From the NCBI GenBank assembly GCA_965227535.1, contig OZ245761.1, forward strand, positions 3,472,001 to 3,536,000: DNA of 64,000 bases, given 5' to 3'. Positions within the stretch are counted from its first letter, which is position 1. The number at the start of each line of letters is the position of its first letter. This DNA comes from SZUA-430 sp965227535. GTDB lineage: Bacteria > Pseudomonadota > Alphaproteobacteria > Micropepsales > Micropepsaceae. The translations under genes and the position numbers were made by a program. This document shows, in pieces, positions 7,950-14,999 of this stretch. Below the pieces are notes generated by a model. That model searched no databases. It saw only the letters and a list, made by a program, of their open reading frames with translations, and was not told the origin of the DNA.

Positions 7950-8945
7950 ATGAAAGCCATGCTGTGCAAGGAATACGGCCCGCCTGACAGTCTGGTTCTG
8001 ACCGAAGTCCCAAGCCCGAAGCCCGACAAAGGCCAAGTCCTGATCTCGGTGAAGGCCGCGGGCGTCAACTTCCCAGACGTCCTCATCATCCAAAACAAGT
8101 ACCAGTTCAAACCGCCGCTCCCCTTCGCGCCGGGCGGCGAAGTCGCCGGCATCGTGAAAGAAGTGGGCGAGGGCGTGACCAACGTGAAGGTCGGCGACCG
8201 CGTCATCGGCTCGACCGGCTGGGGCGGCTTCGCTGAAGAAGCGGTAGCCCCTGCACCGCGCTGCATCCCGTTCCCCGCGAACATGGACTTCGTCGAAGCC
8301 TCCGCCTTCGTGATGACCTACGGCACGTCGCATCACGCGCTGAAAGACCGCGCGAATCTGAATCCCGGCGAAACGCTGCTGGTGCTGGGCGCCGCCGGCG
8401 GCGTCGGCATCGCGGCGGTTGAGATCGGCAAGATCATGGGCGCACGCGTCATCGCCGCCTGCTCCAGCCAAGAGAAGGTCGACTTCTGCAAAGCCCGCGG
8501 CGCCGACGAAGGCATCGTCTATCCGGAAAACCCGCTCGACCGCGACGCACAGAAAAAACTGTCCGATGACCTGAAAAAACTCATGGGCGGCGACGGCGCC
8601 AACGTCATCTACGACGGCGTCGGCGGCGACTACGCCGAACCAGCCCTACGCGCCATCGCCTGGGAAGGCCGCTACCTGGTCGTCGGTTTCCCCGCCGGCA
8701 TCCCCTCAATCCCGCTCAACCTAACGCTCCTCAAAGGCTGCCAAATCGTCGGCGTCTTCTGGGGCGCCTTCACCGCCCGCGAACCGAAGCGCAATCAGGA
8801 AAACCTCGCCGAACTCATGAGCTGGGTCAAAGACGGCAAACTGAAACCGTCAGTCTCCAAAACCTACCCACTCGCGAAGGCCGCCGAAGCCCTCAACGAC
8901 ATGGCCGCCCGCAAAGTGAAGGGCAAAGTGGTCCTGGTTACTTAG
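7950..8945 (+). CDS. zinc-free NADPH:quinone oxidoreductase (MDR family)
   Basis: A 331-residue medium-chain reductase. A GroES-like N-terminal domain (MKAMLCKEYGPPDSLVLTEV ... AAGVNFPDVLIIQNKYQ, GGEVAGIVKEVGEGV) is followed by a Rossmann domain with VLGAAGGVGIAAVEIGK near residue 150. No structural or catalytic zinc cysteines are present, which fits the QOR subfamily using NADPH to reduce quinones or enals. SD GGAG lies upstream of ATG 7950. The substrate cannot be fixed from sequence. Confidence 0.9.
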   Translation: MKAMLCKEYGPPDSLVLTEVPSPKPDKGQVLISVKAAGVNFPDVLIIQNKYQFKPPLPFAPGGEVAGIVKEVGEGVTNVKVGDRVIGSTGWGGFAEEAVAPAPRCIPFPANMDFVEASAFVMTYGTSHHALKDRANLNPGETLLVLGAAGGVGIAAVEIGKIMGARVIAACSSQEKVDFCKARGADEGIVYPENPLDRDAQKKLSDDLKKLMGGDGANVIYDGVGGDYAEPALRAIAWEGRYLVVGFPAGIPSIPLNLTLLKGCQIVGVFWGAFTAREPKRNQENLAELMSWVKDGKLKPSVSKTYPLAKAAEALNDMAARKVKGKVVLVT

Positions 8946-8993
8946 TCTGGGAGCGCGGGCGTCGGCGCTTCGCGAATTTCGTTTGAGGGGACG

Positions 8994-9332
8994 TTGAGCG
9001 ATCGCGACTTCTGGGGCGCTTGGAACTCAATTCCTGAGGGCGAGAGCTGCCTGAAACGACAAACGAGCAGCCCACGGCTAGATCTGATTATCTTGCCTCT
9101 TTCTCAAGAGGCGGAGGCGTCGTTGAGTGTGTACTTGGGCGAACACCAAACTCTCCTGAACGACCATATCATCCATGTGCAGATCGAAACTGCCGGCGAG
9201 CTGGCGTTCGGTGCCTACGACAACTTCCACGACAAATGCACGTTCTGCTCCCACGCTGTGCCGGCAGAAGTTCTCCAGTCGTTGCTGGCCAGCGGCGTGA
9301 TAAGCGCCTTCGGCACCCTAAAATCCGATTGA
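8994..9332 (+). CDS. hypothetical protein, TTG start
   Basis: A 112-residue protein I do not recognise. It begins at TTG 8994 with a strong SD (GAGGGG) 3-8 nt upstream. No signal peptide or membrane segment is visible. The centre reads FGAYDNFHDKCTFCSHAVPA, with a C-x-x-C pair and nearby histidines that might bind metal or form a disulfide. An intrinsic terminator follows 20 bp after the stop. Base composition is a little less GC-rich than its neighbours. Confidence 0.6.
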   Translation: MSDRDFWGAWNSIPEGESCLKRQTSSPRLDLIILPLSQEAEASLSVYLGEHQTLLNDHIIHVQIETAGELAFGAYDNFHDKCTFCSHAVPAEVLQSLLASGVISAFGTLKSD

Positions 9333-9352
9333 GCGGCCGTTCCTGAATCGAC

Positions 9353-9376
9353 AAGGGCCCCGCAAGCGGGGCCCTT
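9353..9376 (+). terminator. intrinsic terminator
   Basis: AAGGGCCCCG and CGGGGCCCTT pair (10 bp) around CAAG, with TTTATT continuing on the plus strand. It ends the 8994-9332 transcript. On the reverse strand the same hairpin lies 22 bp beyond the 36-codon gene, but its T-tract there is poor. Confidence 0.85.
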
Positions 9377-9397
9377 TATTCTGGCTTGGCCATATTC

Positions 9398-9508
9398 TTA
9401 CAGGCTGCTGCCACGGCCCAAGAGCCGCAGAAGGGTGGCGAAGAAACCGCGACCAGATGAGCGACGCTCATTCCGACCGGTCATATAGAGCGGATATGCC
9501 TTAAACAT
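9398..9508 (-). CDS. small basic protein, 36 aa, unrecognised
   Basis: ATG 9508 has GAGG six nt upstream and opens a 36-residue reading frame starting MFKAYPLYMTGRNE, ending FFATLLRLLGRGSSL. The middle is Arg/Ser/Gly-rich and basic, and the C-terminal 15 residues form an amphipathic hydrophobic-basic helix. A good sigma70-like promoter lies upstream (9551-9579) and a hairpin 22 bp downstream, so it looks like a complete independent unit. It is divergent from the LysR gene. I know of no family for it; a regulatory RNA is the alternative reading. Confidence 0.5.
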   Translation of the reverse strand: MFKAYPLYMTGRNERRSSGRGFFATLLRLLGRGSSL

Positions 9509-9550
9509 GGGATGCCTCTATTGCGTCGTTGAATGACTTCTATGAGCCAA

Positions 9551-9579
9551 AATATGGCCTCCCAGCCGCCCGGTTTCAA
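9551..9579 (-). promoter_or_regulatory. sigma70-like promoter of the 36-aa gene
   Basis: On the reverse strand TTGAAA (9574-9579) and CATATT (9551-9556) are spaced by exactly 17 bp, pointing at the 36-codon gene. The surrounding 9540-9627 region is clearly AT-richer than its flanks. A partial dyad TCAT...ATGA near 9593-9607 could be the operator of the divergent LysR regulator. Confidence 0.5.
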
Positions 9580-9627
9580 ACGAGGACTTTTCATTGATAT
9601 GATGAGGAAAACTAATATACTTAAGGC

Positions 9628-10518
9628 ATGCAGCGTCGCCTTCCCCCCCTGAATTCCCTAAGGGCCTTCGAATCCGCGGCCCGATTGCTGAGTTTCACAA
9701 GGGCCGCCGATGAATTATCGGTCACCCAAAGCGCCGTGAGCCATCAGGTCAAAGCGCTGGAAGACTGGGCCGGCATCCCCCTCTTCCGCCGCGACGGCCG
9801 CCAGGTGGCTCTAACAGAGGCCGCCGCCAAATTCCTACCCACGGTAACCGCCGCCCTCGACCAGATCGCGCTCGCCGGCCGCAAGCTCCAGGCCGTCGAT
9901 CCGGGCCAGGGCTGGCTGACGGTCGCGATGATGCCGTCCTTCGCCGGCAAGTGGCTGGTCCCGCGCCTCGCCGACTTCCGCGACAAGAACCCGAACATCG
10001 ACGTCTGGATCGCGACCTTCGAAGCCCAAACCGGCGCCCTCGGCCCCGACGTCGACCTCGCGATCCGCTATGGCAAAGGCGATTGGCCCGGCCTCATCAG
10101 CGTGAAGGTCCTCTCCGAAGAACTCTTCCCCGTCTGCGCCCCCAAACTCGCCGCCCAACTCAAAACCCCCGCAGACCTCTCACGCGTCACGCTGCTGCAC
10201 GACGAGATGCGCGAAGACTGGGGCATGTGGCTCCGCGCCGCCGGCGTCACGACAGTGGACTCGACAAGGGGCCCAGGCTTCGACGACTCCGGCCTCCTCA
10301 TCCAAGCCGCCATCGAAGGCCTAGGCGTAGCCCTAGGCCGAAGCGTGCTGGTGCGCGGCGACCTACAAACCGGCCAACTCGTCCGCCCCTTCACCCCGTC
10401 GATCACAGCGGAGTTCGCCTTCTACCTCGTCTTCCCACCGGAGACGGAGAACGCGCCAAAGATCAAAGCCTTCCGCGACTGGCTCCTCGCAACGGCAAAC
10501 GCGGACAACGAGGACTAG
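9628..10518 (+). CDS. LysR-type transcriptional regulator, GcvA-like
   Basis: A 296-residue regulator. The winged helix-turn-helix spans roughly residues 6-65 (LNSLRAFESAARLLSFTRAA ... VTQSAVSHQVKALED). A periplasmic-binding-like effector domain follows (WLTVAMMPSFAGKWLVPRLA, VDLAIRYGKGDWPG). Wording such as 'PSFAxKWLVPRL' and 'DLAIRYGxGxWPG' is typical of the GcvA/AmpR-like branch. The effector is unknown. Targets by position could be the divergent 36-codon gene and the NmrA-like gene that starts directly at its stop codon. Confidence 0.93.
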   Translation: MQRRLPPLNSLRAFESAARLLSFTRAADELSVTQSAVSHQVKALEDWAGIPLFRRDGRQVALTEAAAKFLPTVTAALDQIALAGRKLQAVDPGQGWLTVAMMPSFAGKWLVPRLADFRDKNPNIDVWIATFEAQTGALGPDVDLAIRYGKGDWPGLISVKVLSEELFPVCAPKLAAQLKTPADLSRVTLLHDEMREDWGMWLRAAGVTTVDSTRGPGFDDSGLLIQAAIEGLGVALGRSVLVRGDLQTGQLVRPFTPSITAEFAFYLVFPPETENAPKIKAFRDWLLATANADNED

Positions 10519-11241
10519 GTGACCTATAAGTCAACGATGCCGACAGCAGTTGCCGATGGCTCTTCGCGCCCGCTACCCCATCACGTGGCCGTCATCGGCG
10601 CGGCAGGTGGTCTAGGCCAGGGAATCCTGCGCGTGTGCCGAGCAGAAGGGATCGGGTTCACCGCGATTGTCCGCTCGCGGCCCGAACGAATCACCGATGT
10701 GCCGGCTGGCTCCCGCGTCAGCGTTGTCACATCTCTTGCCGATGAAGGTGCCCTTACCGAGGCGTTTTCCGGCGCGGATGCGGTCCTCACTGCGCTTGGT
10801 TTGACGTCAGCAAGTTTTGATCCCTCAGCCCTGCTGTCTAGGAACACCGTCGCAGTCGAAGGTTCAATGCGGGCTGCAGGCATCGACCGCTTCATCATGA
10901 TCAACACGATGCTCACCTCACGCCCCGGGAGGCCTGCGAGCTGGGCCATGCGTTTCTTCTCGAGGATACCGGGCACAATGGGGCGTGGGGCGACCGAACA
11001 ACAAGCCGTGGTGGATGCGCTAGGCAACGGCGCGTTTGCGTCGCTTCGCTGGACGTTGGTTCGGGCCGGGGTCAACGCCAAGGGTAAGGACGAGCGTCCC
11101 GTTGCCTCAGCCGACTGGGACGGCGCTCTAAACTCCTGGCTGCCCGTTTCTTATGACGCCATGGGCCGATGGATGCTTGAGGAGGCCGCGGCCAATGACT
11201 TCATCCGCGCAGCACCACTTGTATCGCGTCGCCGTCGCTGA
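10519..11241 (+). CDS. NmrA-like / atypical SDR NAD(P)-binding protein
   Basis: A 240-residue Rossmann protein. The nucleotide motif VAVIGAAGGLGQGILRVC is near residue 25, followed by a short NAD(P)-binding domain (GADAVLTALGLTS, IDRFIMINTML, LRWTLVRAGV). It lacks the classical S-Y-K triad, as in NAD(P)H-binding proteins related to NmrA or biliverdin reductase. It begins with GTG immediately after the LysR stop and has AGGA within that gene's end, so it is translationally linked. ATG 10537 is a possible shorter start. Substrate unknown. Confidence 0.8.
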   Translation: MTYKSTMPTAVADGSSRPLPHHVAVIGAAGGLGQGILRVCRAEGIGFTAIVRSRPERITDVPAGSRVSVVTSLADEGALTEAFSGADAVLTALGLTSASFDPSALLSRNTVAVEGSMRAAGIDRFIMINTMLTSRPGRPASWAMRFFSRIPGTMGRGATEQQAVVDALGNGAFASLRWTLVRAGVNAKGKDERPVASADWDGALNSWLPVSYDAMGRWMLEEAAANDFIRAAPLVSRRRR

Positions 11242-11270
11242 CGGCCGCCGCTTCAACAACGAGTCCGGCT

Positions 11271-12161
11271 CTAGCGCGTCAGGAACTTCGTGATCGACGC
11301 GACGAACCACGCTCTTTCATCATGATGCACGTAATGGCCGGCGTGCGCCGCGATGAGATGCTGAGAGCCGACATATCGTGCAGCGAGATCCGTTTGTGCC
11401 TGTGCCCAGAGCACGTCGATCGCCGCGGGCTCCTCCGGCACGGACCGCGACAAGATCATCACGCGCTGACCGCTGGCTGAGCGCGCGCTCTCGACCTGCG
11501 CGATGGTTGCCGCGAGGGCGCCGAACTCGTCCTGCGCCCCTCGCGGCATCAACCACGTCAGCAGCGTCGGCGGCGTGCACCACCCGGCCTGTGCGGCTTC
11601 GCAGCGCCGTGTAAAATCCGCAGGGCGCGAGTCCTCCAGGATCAAACCCGTGACTTGATCGCCGTGCTTGGCTGCAATGTACTCCGCATAAAGCCCGCCG
11701 ACCGAATGGCCGAGCAGGACATAAGGGCCGCGCACGCCGATTTGCGCCAAGAGCCCGGACAGTTCTCGATCAACGGCTTCAGCATCGCGCGGGCTCGACG
11801 CCGCGGCGCTGCCGCCATAGCCGGCACGGTCGTAGATGATCACCGTCGCAACCTTCGCGATGTCCGGGGCGACGTCCTCGAAGGAATCCATCCCATCGCC
11901 GAGGCCGGCGAGCATCACGACGACGGGCTCTCCGGAACCGAGCACACGATACGCCACGGACCGCCCGTCGACGATAACGGACGCGCTGTCGCTCGGCGTC
12001 GTCGTGCATGACCCCGCGTTCAGTGCGATCACCGCGATCACCGCAAGAGACAACAGGATCCGATGCGCAGATCGCTGCGCGGCGCGGATGGCACGGGCGA
12101 CGTCGTGCGAACTGAAGTCGCGTTCGTGCCCCGTCGTCTCGGCTGATAAAACGTAACTCAT
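11271..12161 (-). CDS. membrane-anchored alpha/beta hydrolase
   Basis: A 296-residue protein. It has a cytoplasmic N-terminus of about 35 residues, one hydrophobic segment (ILLSLAVIAVIALNAGSC), then an alpha/beta-hydrolase domain. The oxyanion region is VVVMLAGLGDGMDSF, the nucleophile elbow LLGHSVGGLYAEYI, the acid is probably in ILEDSRPADF or later, and the histidine is in AHAGHYVHHD. Anchoring by the N-terminal helix (or as a lipoprotein at the Cys after NAGS) would put the enzyme outside the cytoplasm. ATG 12161 has GGAG 7 nt upstream. It lies downstream of the metallothionein gene on the same strand. Confidence 0.85.
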   Translation of the reverse strand: MSYVLSAETTGHERDFSSHDVARAIRAAQRSAHRILLSLAVIAVIALNAGSCTTTPSDSASVIVDGRSVAYRVLGSGEPVVVMLAGLGDGMDSFEDVAPDIAKVATVIIYDRAGYGGSAAASSPRDAEAVDRELSGLLAQIGVRGPYVLLGHSVGGLYAEYIAAKHGDQVTGLILEDSRPADFTRRCEAAQAGWCTPPTLLTWLMPRGAQDEFGALAATIAQVESARSASGQRVMILSRSVPEEPAAIDVLWAQAQTDLAARYVGSQHLIAAHAGHYVHHDERAWFVASITKFLTR

Positions 12162-12246
12162 GGAATAACTCCGTTGTTCTCGCTGGCGCGCGCCTCTGCG
12201 GGCGCCGCCTTGCGGACGGCCCCGCAGTTCGCGCACGCGACAAGGA

Positions 12247-12411
12247 CTAGCTGGCTTCGTGATTGGCGGCCTGCGCACAGGCGCAGCCGGAGCCGCATTT
12301 GCAGTCCGCGCCGCAGCCACAGGACGCCGCCGTGGCGGTGCAATCGCAGGTCGGGCCGCAATCGCAAACGGGTTCGCAATGGCAGTCGGCAGTCTTCGTT
12401 TGGTCGGTCAT
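12247..12411 (-). CDS. metallothionein-like protein, 54 aa, 12 Cys
   Basis: A 54-codon gene starting at ATG 12411 with GGAGC 6 nt upstream. It encodes 12 cysteines, all in six C-x-C pairs. The first cluster is CHC-EPV-CDC-GPT-CDC, then the linker TATAAS, then CGC-GAD-CKC-GSG-CAC. Each half is C-x-C-x3-C-x-C-x3-C-x-C, a clear internal duplication. There are no aromatic residues, and a His lies near each end. This composition is that of a metallothionein binding Zn, Cu or Cd in thiolate clusters. The pattern is unlike the SmtA-type zinc-finger metallothioneins. An AraC regulator lies upstream and a hydrolase downstream, all on the reverse strand. Confidence 0.85.
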   Translation of the reverse strand: MTDQTKTADCHCEPVCDCGPTCDCTATAASCGCGADCKCGSGCACAQAANHEAS

Positions 12412-12420
12412 GTCAAAGCT

Positions 12421-12455
12421 CCTAGGTCACCGGTTTGGGACAACCGATATCTAGG
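12421..12455 (-). promoter_or_regulatory. dyad upstream of the metallothionein gene
   Basis: CCTAG (12421-12425) and CTAGG (12451-12455), together with CGGTT (12431-12435) and AACCG (12442-12446), form a nested dyad. It ends 10 bp before the metallothionein start codon. On the reverse strand it covers TAGATA, a possible -10. It may be an operator for a metal-responsive repressor, or an RNA hairpin after the AraC gene. Confidence 0.4.
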
Positions 12456-12487
12456 CGAGGCCTCTCCGGCGCACTTGAACGAAGGGG

Positions 12488-13261
12488 CTACGACATGCGC
12501 AAGGCCGACGGCGCAACGCCGAACATGCGGCGGAACGTCCGGCTGAGATGCGCCGAATCCGCAAAGCCCGACCCGTGCGCCGCTTCGGTCAGCGACGCGC
12601 CGCCCGCAAAAGCCTCAAGCGCGCGCGTCAATCGTAACCATAGCAAATAGGTCTTGAAGGGCAGCCCCGTCTGCTCGACGAACAAGTGCCGCAAACGGCT
12701 CGCGGACAGATCGCCGACGCTTGCAGCGTCCGCCAAACTGACGGGACGATCGAGCTGCTGTCCCGCCCAAGCGATGACTTTACGAACCCGCAGGTCGGGA
12801 GCATCCGCCTTCGCGTCACTCGCAAACGCGACAACGAGATCACGGCCCATCGCCACGAGGGCCACATCATCGCGTTTCGCCGCTCGGAAGTTCGCCGTTA
12901 TGCGCGCTCTGAAATCGCCGAGCAGGTCGTCCGGGATGGCCGCGAGTTTCTTGTCGCCGAGCAGCTTGCGCGCCGCCGCCCGTCCCAACCGGCTCTCAGG
13001 CTCAATGAACACGAAGGCGACAAGACCTTCCGCCTCAAACACATGCTCTACATCCGCCGCCACAGCGACGGCATCGGCGCGCACACTCTCATCCGCCGTG
13101 CCGAGCGTGAAGTGACCACCCAAACCGATCGTCACCTGAATGGCGTGATGCGCGTGAAGGTCCGTGTGCTTCTTCTCGCGGACGTCGGCGCGCGTAGCGT
13201 CGACGACCCACAAGCCGGCACCCTCCCACATGACGATACGTGCCTGCGCCAAAACTTCCAT
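12488..13261 (-). CDS. AraC family transcriptional regulator
   Basis: A 257-residue protein. The N-terminal cupin-like sensor domain (residues about 1-140) contains HTDLHAHHAIQVTIGLGG, a His-rich strand. The C-terminal double helix-turn-helix (about 160-257) contains SLADAASVGDLSASRLRHLF, GLPFKTYLLWLRLTRALEAF and DSAHLSRTFRRMFGVAPSAL. The sensor wording HAHHA-x-Q is that of AraC proteins with metal or small-ligand cupins, but no ligand can be named. It is 76 bp upstream of the metallothionein gene on the same strand. A repeat pair sits at its start codon. Confidence 0.9.
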   Translation of the reverse strand: MEVLAQARIVMWEGAGLWVVDATRADVREKKHTDLHAHHAIQVTIGLGGHFTLGTADESVRADAVAVAADVEHVFEAEGLVAFVFIEPESRLGRAAARKLLGDKKLAAIPDDLLGDFRARITANFRAAKRDDVALVAMGRDLVVAFASDAKADAPDLRVRKVIAWAGQQLDRPVSLADAASVGDLSASRLRHLFVEQTGLPFKTYLLWLRLTRALEAFAGGASLTEAAHGSGFADSAHLSRTFRRMFGVAPSALRMS

Positions 13262-13263
13262 GA

Positions 13264-13300
13264 GCGAGACTCTACGGGCGATCGAACGAGACTCGATCGC
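13264..13300 (-). promoter_or_regulatory. probable operator at the AraC gene start
   Basis: Two copies of CGAGACTC (13265-13272 and 13287-13294) lie 22 bp apart, about two helical turns, as AraC-family proteins often prefer. A perfect inverted repeat GCGATCGA/TCGATCGC (13278-13285, 13293-13300) overlaps them. All lie within 40 bp upstream of ATG 13261, consistent with autoregulation. Confidence 0.45.
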
Positions 13301-13350
13301 AAATCGCAGTCAAGAGTTCAATATTTTGTTCACTCGGCCGCCAAGTGTAT

Positions 13351-13656
13351 TCAGCCCCAAAGCCAAACCGCTCCGCCGCATAGCGTGCCGAGGACAGTTC
13401 CGATCACCAGGATCGGAACGTAGGCCTTGGTGATGAGAGCGTCGGGGATGCTGAGCGTCAGGCCGATGACCGCTCCCGTCGCGACGGGATGAATCGGCAG
13501 CAACGTGTTTGCGGTCAAGAAGCCGATTGAAAACCGGCTGACAAATGCTGCCGTTAGCGCTGCACGTTTGTCCGGAAAGGACATTGGCATCATCAGCGCG
13601 ACGACGATGACGCCTGCTGCCAACCCAAGCAGAATCCCAAGCGCGATATGGCTCAT
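13351..13656 (-). CDS. small hypothetical membrane protein
   Basis: A 101-residue protein of three to four hydrophobic segments. These are IALGILLGLAAGVIVVALMM, FSIGFLTANTLLPI, VATGAVIGLTLSIPDALI and VPILVIGTVLGTLCGGAVWL. The glycine-rich, loop-poor topology resembles small DUF-type integral membrane proteins. I do not recognise a family. It follows the DUF3147 gene by 13 bp on the same strand (AGAAG precedes ATG 13656), so the pair is probably cotranscribed. Confidence 0.7.
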   Translation of the reverse strand: MSHIALGILLGLAAGVIVVALMMPMSFPDKRAALTAAFVSRFSIGFLTANTLLPIHPVATGAVIGLTLSIPDALITKAYVPILVIGTVLGTLCGGAVWLWG

Positions 13657-13669
13657 CAAGCTTCTCCCT

Positions 13670-14020
13670 TTACAGGCGCAACCCGAACCTTGGTCCGATC
13701 CAAATCATGAGGCTGTAGAGCGCCACCGTCAGCAAGCACCCGGCGAGCAGCGATGGCCAAAAGCCAACCCCTCGCCGCAACAGTTCCGGAATCAACAGGA
13801 ACATCGGTAGCGAGGGCAGCACAAACCAAAAGGTTGCGCTTGCATGCGCCGCCATTCGGTCCGGATCGCCGGTGTCACGCCAAAGCCAAATCATGCCCAG
13901 CACGGACACGAGCGGGAGCGATGCGATCAGGCCGCCAAACCCGGGATACCGCTTGGCAACCTCCGAAACGATGGAGACGATGACACCGGACAGAGCGGCT
14001 TTTAGAAATACGTAGAGCAT
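13670..14020 (-). CDS. DUF3147 family membrane protein
   Basis: A 116-residue integral membrane protein. The family-like core is MLYVFLKAALSGVIVSIVSE, then RYPGFGGLIASLPLVSVLGM, then IWLWRDTGDPDRMAAHASAT and FWFVLPSLPMFLLIPELLRR. There are four hydrophobic helices. ATG 14020 matches the usual DUF3147 start; an upstream TTG at 14071 would add 17 polar residues. Function unknown. Confidence 0.8.
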   Translation of the reverse strand: MLYVFLKAALSGVIVSIVSEVAKRYPGFGGLIASLPLVSVLGMIWLWRDTGDPDRMAAHASATFWFVLPSLPMFLLIPELLRRGVGFWPSLLAGCLLTVALYSLMIWIGPRFGLRL

Positions 14021-14238
14021 GCGCCATACTATGCGCCTGCCCAACTCAGGTCGAGTTGGAGTCTGATCCAAATCCAGTGCGATGCCAATCGACGTGACGA
14101 CGCGTCATCGCGACTTTCGCGCTCGACTATTCTATCTTCGTCTCAACGTTTCGGCCGACGAACCATCGGGCCGCTGCAACTTGAATCGTTCGAGCAGATC
14201 AACCCGCGTCTCGCGACGCGAAGCGGGTGGCCGTGCCA

Positions 14239-14322
14239 TCACATGTGACGGCAAATCGATGAATGTGATGGCAAGCGTGACGCCAGTTTTGGCGGATTTC
14301 AGCCGATGTGACGCCGTGATGG
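14239..14322. other. non-coding region with repeated TGTGAYGSC motifs
   Basis: This belongs to the 337-bp gap upstream of the DUF3147 gene, which shows no coding frame I trust. It holds TCACATGTGA, a perfect 10-bp palindrome at 14239-14248, and repeats of RTGTGAYGGCAA at 14243 and 14263 (20 bp apart). Relatives occur near 14275, 14306 and 14314. Possibly a cluster of regulator sites. Confidence 0.35.
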
Positions 14323-14357
14323 ATCGGATTGCATCTGTTTTTTTCTTTAGTGCGCGG

Positions 14358-14720
14358 TCAGTCCGCGCCCCCAATCAGTAGTACCCGCCGCGCGTCGTCG
14401 CGATGCTTCGGCAGAATATGCGCGCCGGCAACCGCGATCGCGGTGGCGAGCACCGTCGCATCGTCGGTGAAGCCCAGCACCGCAATCGCATCCGGCACCA
14501 CGTCGATCGGCATCACGAAATAAGCGACGGCGCCCAGCAAGATCGCCCGCGCGCGAAACGGCGTTGCCGGATCCATCGCGCAGTAATAGGCGGCAACCAG
14601 ATCGCTCGTGAACGGCACGCGTCCGGCGAACCGGCGCAGCTTGCGCCAAAAGCCTTCGCGCACCGTACGTTCGTTGCGCGCCAAAACCGCGGGCAGTGCA
14701 GCATCGTCGAGGTTCGTCAT
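14358..14720 (-). CDS. DUF1232 (YkvA-like) family protein
   Basis: A 120-residue protein. The DUF1232 core is easily seen: DLVAAYYCAMDPATPFRARA, then ILLGAVAYFVMPIDVVPDAI, then GFTDDATVLATAIAVAGAHI. The YFxxPxDxxPD motif near residue 68 defines the family, a short membrane-associated segment of unknown function. It lies 4 bp after the DUF2905 gene on the same strand. Confidence 0.9.
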   Translation of the reverse strand: MTNLDDAALPAVLARNERTVREGFWRKLRRFAGRVPFTSDLVAAYYCAMDPATPFRARAILLGAVAYFVMPIDVVPDAIAVLGFTDDATVLATAIAVAGAHILPKHRDDARRVLLIGGAD

Positions 14721-14724
14721 CGTC

Positions 14725-14931
14725 TCACTTCCGGAACAGCCAAAACCCTAGCGTCAAGACCGCGCTGATCAACAACGATGTGGTGATGGGAACGTACAGG
14801 CGAAAGCCCTCGCGTTCGATCACGATATCGCCCGGCAGCCGCCCGAGCCCAATGCGGCCGATGACGGGCCATAAGAACCCGACCGCAACCAGCACGATCC
14901 CGAAAATGATCAGTGCGCGTCCAATATCCAT
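14725..14931 (-). CDS. DUF2905 family small membrane protein
   Basis: A 68-residue protein with two transmembrane helices (IGRALIIFGIVLVAVGFLWP and TSLLISAVLTLGFWLFRK). They flank the conserved loop GRLPGDIVIEREGFRLYVPI. This arrangement defines DUF2905, of unknown function. ATG 14931 gives the standard N-terminus MDIGRALI; upstream in-frame starts only add unrelated residues. Confidence 0.9.
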   Translation of the reverse strand: MDIGRALIIFGIVLVAVGFLWPVIGRIGLGRLPGDIVIEREGFRLYVPITTSLLISAVLTLGFWLFRK

Positions 14932-14999
14932 TGTCTGGCCTTCCCGGCTTCGCGCCGCTAAGAAGTGCCCCAGCATTTCCTAGCAAAGAGAGAACCGTC

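Noticed and set aside
12158..12379. 73-residue reverse frame, Arg/Leu-rich, over the metallothionein
   Set aside because: It is the +1 shift of the Cys-rich frame; the 12-Cys frame has SD, start and a regular motif pattern.
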